From Acidimicrobiia bacterium (GTDB lineage Bacteria; Actinomycetota; Acidimicrobiia; Acidimicrobiales; Aldehydirespiratoraceae), in contig JAJDZO010000127.1 of assembly GCA_022824605.1 (NCBI GenBank), positions 1 through 9,148 of the forward strand: a stretch of 9,148 bases of DNA, read 5' to 3'. Made by a program: the position numbers and the translations under genes. Numbering within the stretch: the first letter of the stretch is position 1; the number at the start of each line of letters is the position of its first letter. Below the pieces are notes generated by a model. The model did no database searches, had not been told where the DNA came from, and saw only the letters and a program-made list of their open reading frames with translations. Positions 6,152 to 9,148 of the stretch are shown in pieces.

Positions 6152-6874
6152 ATGTGTGGGCGCTATGTGTCGGCCACCCCGCCCGATGAACTGTCACAGT
6201 ACTTCGGGGCGACGGACCCGACCGCAGACCTCGCCCTGTCGCCCAACCACAATGTGGCTCCGACGCAGACGGTGTACGCCGTGCGCGAGCGCGACGGTGT
6301 TCGCAGCCTCGACACCCTGCACTGGGGGCTGGTGCCGTTCTGGGCCAAGGACCCGAAGATCGGCAACCGGATGATCAACGCCCGCGCCGAGACGGTGGCC
6401 ACCAAGAACTCCTTCCGGGTGCCCTTCGCCCGGCGGCGCTGCATCATCCCCGTCGACGGCTTCTACGAATGGAAGCGCCTCGAAGGGTCCAAGCGCAAAC
6501 AGCCCATGTTCATCCGCCGTCCCGACGGTGAGCCCTTCGCATTCGCGGGCCTGTGGGAGAAGTGGCGTGACGACGGCAACCTCGACGCTGACGGCGAGCC
6601 GTTGGAGCTGCACTCCTGCACGATCATCACCTGCGAGGCCAACGAGGCCATGGGCGCGGTGCACGGCCGTATGCCGGTGGTGCTCCCGCCCGCAGCTTGG
6701 GACTTCTGGCTCGATCCGACCAACAAGGACACCGAGGCCGCCGCCGGCCTGCTCGTGCCCGCGCCGTCGAGCCTGATCACGATGCACCCGGTGTCGACGG
6801 AAGTGAACAACCCCCGCAACAACGGCGCCCACCTGATCGAGAAGGCCGAACCGATCGAGCCCGGTCCGGCTTGA
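6152..6874 (+). CDS. yedK: SRAP/YedK-family abasic-site crosslinking protein
   Basis: 240 residues, complete SRAP domain (HMCES/YedK). The protein starts MCGRYVS: after removal of Met1, Cys2 forms a thiazolidine link to abasic sites in single-stranded DNA, shielding them during replication. Other active-site segments are visible: MINARAET with Asn76 and Glu79, CIIPVDGFYEWKR (about 97-109) with Glu106, and VHGRMPVVLP with His171; the C-terminal VNNPRNNGAHLI is also typical. Start ATG 6152 is fixed by the required MCGR N-terminus. It stands alone between the repeated end of the flavoprotein gene and the convergent HIT gene (73 bases). No LexA-type operator was recognised upstream. Confidence 0.92.
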   Translation: MCGRYVSATPPDELSQYFGATDPTADLALSPNHNVAPTQTVYAVRERDGVRSLDTLHWGLVPFWAKDPKIGNRMINARAETVATKNSFRVPFARRRCIIPVDGFYEWKRLEGSKRKQPMFIRRPDGEPFAFAGLWEKWRDDGNLDADGEPLELHSCTIITCEANEAMGAVHGRMPVVLPPAAWDFWLDPTNKDTEAAAGLLVPAPSSLITMHPVSTEVNNPRNNGAHLIEKAEPIEPGPA

Positions 6875-6947
6875 TCTGCAAGAAGGGGGCCGAACGAGCG
6901 GGCGGGCGAAGCTGCCGGCTGCAGGCTCGGCCAGGACCGCCGCGAAG

Positions 6948-7352
6948 TCAGCTCCCGTCCATCTCGGTGCGCAACAGGGCGGCCACCGTGTCGAGGTCGT
7001 CGGGGTCGGGGCTGGTGTCGGCGGACGCGAATTCGAGATGAGCCATCGTCGAGATGGGAACCACATGCACATGCACATGAGGCACCTCGAACCCGGCGAT
7101 CATCAGGCCCACCCGGTGGGGGGCCAGGCCGGTGGCCTGCTGGGCTGAGGCCACCCGGTGGGCGACGGCCATGAGGTGGGCCACGGTCTCGGAGTCGAGG
7201 TCCACCCAGTGGTCGATCTCGGCGCGGGGCACCACCAGCACATGGCCCCGGTTGAGCGGGCGGACATCCATGAACGCGACGCAGGTGTCGTCGCGCCAAA
7301 CGAACCGGCCGGGTATCTCGCCGTCGATGATGCGGGTGAAGATTGAGGGCAT
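6948..7352 (-). CDS. HIT-family nucleotide hydrolase/transferase
   Basis: 134 residues, a full HIT domain of the Hint/Fhit superfamily. It starts MPSIFTRIIDGEIPG, has RGHVLVVPR (about 35-43), and ends the domain with HVHVHVVPI (92-100), where the middle His94 is the nucleophile that attacks the alpha phosphate of nucleotides. Such proteins cleave AMP esters or dinucleoside polyphosphates; the exact substrate is not readable here. ATG 7352 has no Shine-Dalgarno but a TAGGAT six bases upstream. The gene diverges from the CDP-alcohol phosphatidyltransferase with only 24 bases between starts. In mycobacteria a HIT gene also lies beside a CDP-alcohol phosphatidyltransferase gene (Rv2613c/Rv2612c), though in one direction. 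The 73-base gap to the SRAP gene is GC-rich with no clear terminator. Confidence 0.9.
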   Translation of the reverse strand: MPSIFTRIIDGEIPGRFVWRDDTCVAFMDVRPLNRGHVLVVPRAEIDHWVDLDSETVAHLMAVAHRVASAQQATGLAPHRVGLMIAGFEVPHVHVHVVPISTMAHLEFASADTSPDPDDLDTVAALLRTEMDGS

Positions 7353-7358
7353 CGGTTG

Positions 7359-7368
7359 ATCCTAGGCT
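7359..7368. promoter_or_regulatory. Overlapping divergent -10 boxes, HIT / phosphatidyltransferase
   Basis: ATCCTAGGCT holds TAGGCT on the plus strand (7363-7368, eight bases before ATG 7377) and TAGGAT on the minus strand (7359-7364, six bases before ATG 7352). The two boxes share the central TA step of CCTAGG. Both spacings suit leaderless transcripts, and neither gene has a good Shine-Dalgarno. Confidence 0.5.
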
Positions 7369-7376
7369 GAGCGGCT

Positions 7377-7976
7377 ATGGCTGTCAGGGCCGGCGAGGAC
7401 CGGATTCTCACCGTTCCCAACTTGATCTCGGCCGCCCGCCTCGGGTGCATCCCGTGGTTCCTGTGGCTGCTGTTCAGCGCCGAGGATCGCTGGTTGGCTG
7501 CGCTGTTGTGGGGCGCGCTGGGCGCCACCGACTGGGTTGACGGCTGGTGGGCCCGGCGCTTCGACTCGATCAGCCGGGTCGGCAAGATGCTCGACCCGAT
7601 AACCGACCGGGCCGTGCTGCTCGTCGGCGTGTTGGCGGTCGGGATTGACGGCTCGGTTCCGTGGTGGCTGGTGGTGCTGACCCTGGCCCGGGAGGGCCTG
7701 GTCGCCGTGGTCGGGTTGGTGCTGCTGTCGCTCGGCGCCAAGCCCATCGACGTGACCTGGTGGGGCAAGTGCGCCACCTTCGGTCTGTACTTCTGCTTCC
7801 CGCTGCTGCTGGCCGGCGCCTCCGACATCGCCGCGGCCGACGCGTTCCGGGTGGCGGGATGGCTGTGTGCCGTACCGTCGCTGGCCTACAGCTACCTTTC
7901 TGCGGTGCAGTACATCCCGCTGGGCCGCGAGTCGCTGCGCCAGGGCCGAGCCAAGCAGCAGGAGCAGGCGCCGTGA
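7377..7976 (+). CDS. CDP-alcohol phosphatidyltransferase (phospholipid synthase)
   Basis: 199-residue integral membrane enzyme that moves a phosphatidyl group from CDP-diacylglycerol to an alcohol, probably glycerol-3-phosphate (PgsA-like) or phosphatidylglycerol. The full signature D-x2-D-G-x2-A-R-x8-G-x3-D-x3-D is present: Asp52, Asp55, Gly56, Ala59, Arg60, Gly69, Asp73, Asp77 (DWVDGWWAR ... GKMLDPITD), binding metal and CDP. Several hydrophobic segments follow (about 16-34, 40-50, 79-90, 94-119, 131-147, 158-175). The tail ESLRQGRAKQQEQAP is hydrophilic and its coding DNA is duplicated downstream. Its TGA overlaps a GTG as GTGA, starting a mini-ORF. The acceptor alcohol cannot be told from the motif. 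Confidence 0.87.
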   Translation: MAVRAGEDRILTVPNLISAARLGCIPWFLWLLFSAEDRWLAALLWGALGATDWVDGWWARRFDSISRVGKMLDPITDRAVLLVGVLAVGIDGSVPWWLVVLTLAREGLVAVVGLVLLSLGAKPIDVTWWGKCATFGLYFCFPLLLAGASDIAAADAFRVAGWLCAVPSLAYSYLSAVQYIPLGRESLRQGRAKQQEQAP

Positions 7977-8053
7977 GTGGGGGACAGGTGGTTCAGGTGG
8001 GTGAGTCGCTGCGCCAGGGCCGGGCCAAGCAGCAGGAGCAGGCGCCGTGAGTG
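7929..8053 (+). repeat. 74-bp-period duplication at the phosphatidyltransferase/oxidoreductase junction
   Basis: Bases 7929-7979 and 8003-8053 are 51-bp direct repeats with one mismatch (7949 A, 8023 G), separated by 23 bases. Each copy has the same coding tail (ESLRQGRAKQQEQAP), AGGAG eight bases before GTG, and the GTGA stop/start overlap. CGAGTCGCTG at 7928-7937 also occurs at 8121-8130 inside the oxidoreductase gene, a possible recombination microhomology. Confidence 0.92.
7973..8050 (+). CDS. Mini-ORF 3 (25 codons) between the two genes
   Basis: GTG 7973 (AGGAG at 7960-7964) opens a 25-residue frame starting VSGGQVVQVG and ending in the duplicated tail ESLRQGRAKQQEQAP. It overlaps the phosphatidyltransferase stop at one end and the oxidoreductase start at the other, both as GTGA. 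It would keep translational coupling across the duplication. Function as a peptide is doubtful. Confidence 0.35.
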   Translation: MSGGQVVQVGESLRQGRAKQQEQAP

Positions 8054-8973
8054 TGCGTTGGGGCGTCTGGTTCGAGCCGACCCAGCCGGTGCGCCGACTG
8101 GTCGAACTGGCCAGGTTGGGCGAGTCGCTGGGCGCGGAGATGTGCTTCGTGGCCGACGAGGGCACCGAGCGTGACGTGTACGTAGCGCTCACCGCCATCG
8201 TGGAGGCCACCGGGCTCACGGTCGCCCCGGCCATCACCAACCCGTTCAGCCGTCATCCGGTGGCCACCGCGGCCGCCATCGCCACCCTCGCAGAGTTGGC
8301 GCCGGGCCGGGTGATGCACGGGCTCGGCGTCGGCGGAAGCCGGGTGCTGCAGCCGCTAGGGATGGACCCGGAACGGCCCTACAGCGCCTTGCGTGATGCG
8401 TTCGAGGTCAACCGGCGGCTGCTGGCGGGTGAGACGGTGGGGGAGGCGTCGCTGCCGTGGTTCCGCCCCGACGAATCGGTCCCGATCGCGGTCGCCGGGC
8501 GGGGACCGAGAGTGCAGCGGCTCGCGGCCGAGCACTCCGACTGCGTGATCATCTCGGCCGCGCCCCCGGCGCAACTGCCGGCCGCCGCCGAACGGACCAG
8601 GAGTTCGGGTTCGGCCCAGATCGCCTGGTCGGCCTACCTGGCCTACAGCGACATCGAGCGCCGCCGGGTGCTGCCCCACTTCTCCTACATGGCGGTCGAC
8701 GCGCCCGCGGAGGTGCGAGCCGCCGACGGCCTAGACGGCGCCACCACAGCCGAGGTTCGAAGCCTGATGCTGGCGGGCCGAATGGACGACGCAGCGAAGC
8801 TGCTGCCCGACGCGCTAGTGGACCGCTACGGCCTGGCCGGCACTCCCGCAGAGATCGCGGTCCGTATCGCAGAGCTGCGCGACTGCTTCGACATCTTCAT
8901 GCTCCCCATGAACGACGAACCCACAGCAGCTGACCACATCCAAACCAGCGCCAAGATCCTAAACGCCGCCTAG
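8047..8973 (+). CDS. LLM-class flavin-dependent oxidoreductase, probably F420-dependent
   Basis: 308 residues, luciferase-like TIM barrel close to methylene-tetrahydromethanopterin reductase. Marks: TNPFSRHPVATAAAIATLAE (64-83) with the non-prolyl cis-peptide region, GRVMHGLGVGGSR (87-99), VPIAVAGRGPRVQRLAAEHS (145-164), and a late GTPAEIAVRIAEL (about 265-277). Relatives use F420 or FMN; F420 is the likelier cofactor in actinobacteria but is not proven by a motif. Start GTG 8047 has AGGAG eight bases upstream and overlaps the mini-ORF stop. It probably shares a transcript with the phosphatidyltransferase. The substrate is unknown. Confidence 0.85.
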   Translation: MSVRWGVWFEPTQPVRRLVELARLGESLGAEMCFVADEGTERDVYVALTAIVEATGLTVAPAITNPFSRHPVATAAAIATLAELAPGRVMHGLGVGGSRVLQPLGMDPERPYSALRDAFEVNRRLLAGETVGEASLPWFRPDESVPIAVAGRGPRVQRLAAEHSDCVIISAAPPAQLPAAAERTRSSGSAQIAWSAYLAYSDIERRRVLPHFSYMAVDAPAEVRAADGLDGATTAEVRSLMLAGRMDDAAKLLPDALVDRYGLAGTPAEIAVRIAELRDCFDIFMLPMNDEPTAADHIQTSAKILNAA

Positions 8974-9019
8974 TAGCAACGAAGAACCAGTCCAAGCATC
9001 GGACGCGCCGCACCCGGGC

Positions 9020-9085
9020 AGGCCGGCGGGTGGCGCGTCTCAATAGGTCGGGGGGTGCCGCGTCCCGATAGGCCGGCGGGTGGCG
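9020..9085. repeat. 25-bp tandem repeat after the oxidoreductase gene
   Basis: About 2.6 copies with period 25, starting at 9020, 9045 and 9070, with consensus AGGCCGGCGGGTGGCGCGTC and a tail near CRAT. The second copy has several changes. It lies 47 bases after the oxidoreductase stop. No gene covers 8974-9148. Confidence 0.75.
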
Positions 9086-9092
9086 ACGGGTC

Positions 9093-9124
9093 CGGGCGCC
9101 CGACAATGGGGCGAAGCCCCGTCG
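9093..9124. terminator. Strong hairpin, possible terminator
   Basis: GGGGC-GAA-GCCCC (9108-9120) forms a tight stem-loop, extended by CGAC (9101-9104) with GTCG (9121-9124). A palindrome CGGGCGCCCG lies at 9093-9102. No T-run follows, so intrinsic termination of the oxidoreductase transcript is only possible, not shown. Confidence 0.35.
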
Positions 9125-9148
9125 GTCGCACGGATCCCGGCGACAGGA

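Noticed and set aside
6194..7299. Long minus-strand frames opposite the SRAP gene
   Set aside because: The plus-strand SRAP protein is complete with MCGR and all active-site segments; the opposite frames show no recognisable domain.
7362..8240. A 292-codon minus-strand frame opposite the phosphatidyltransferase gene
   Set aside because: It is antisense to a gene with a perfect CDP-alcohol phosphatidyltransferase signature and has Gln/Pro/Arg-rich shadow composition.

Overview
The window is high-GC DNA with GTG starts, short actinobacterial-type -10 boxes (TAnnnT) placed close to start codons, and an LLM-class (F420-type) flavin oxidoreductase gene. Together these point to an actinobacterium (Actinomycetota). 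A lineage such as Acidimicrobiia is plausible but not proven by the sequence. Bases from about 4700 on look like ordinary chromosomal genes; bases 1 to about 3600 look like an acquired block.

Layout. Bases 1-1017 hold a decayed IS3-family insertion sequence on the minus strand: orfA with a one-base frameshift, a -1 slippery site, and an orfB that loses its DDE catalytic core. Next comes a compact type II restriction-modification pair arranged tail to tail: a XhoI/PaeR7I-type endonuclease (plus strand) and an N6-adenine methyltransferase (minus strand). Upstream of the methyltransferase on the same strand is selD (selenophosphate synthase). The gene is longer than a simple ORF scan shows: an in-frame TGA at 4662-4664 lies in the context SHGAG-U-GCK, so this SelD is itself a selenoprotein with selenocysteine at its catalytic position.

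On the plus strand follow a nitronate-monooxygenase-like flavoprotein and a SRAP/YedK-type DNA-protein crosslink protein. Then come a minus-strand HIT-family nucleotide-binding protein, a divergent CDP-alcohol phosphatidyltransferase (phospholipid synthesis), and an LLM-class flavin oxidoreductase coupled to it.

The least expected structure is a series of short tandem duplications sitting exactly on gene boundaries between 4822 and about 9085: a 71-bp unit at the start of the nitronate monooxygenase gene, a 49-bp unit at its end, a 74-bp unit at the junction of the phosphatidyltransferase and oxidoreductase genes, and a 25-bp unit after the last gene. The 71-bp and 74-bp units create 24-25 codon mini-ORFs whose stop and start codons overlap as GTGA, chained directly into the next real gene. 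Whether these are translated coupling leaders or only duplication scars cannot be decided from sequence alone.
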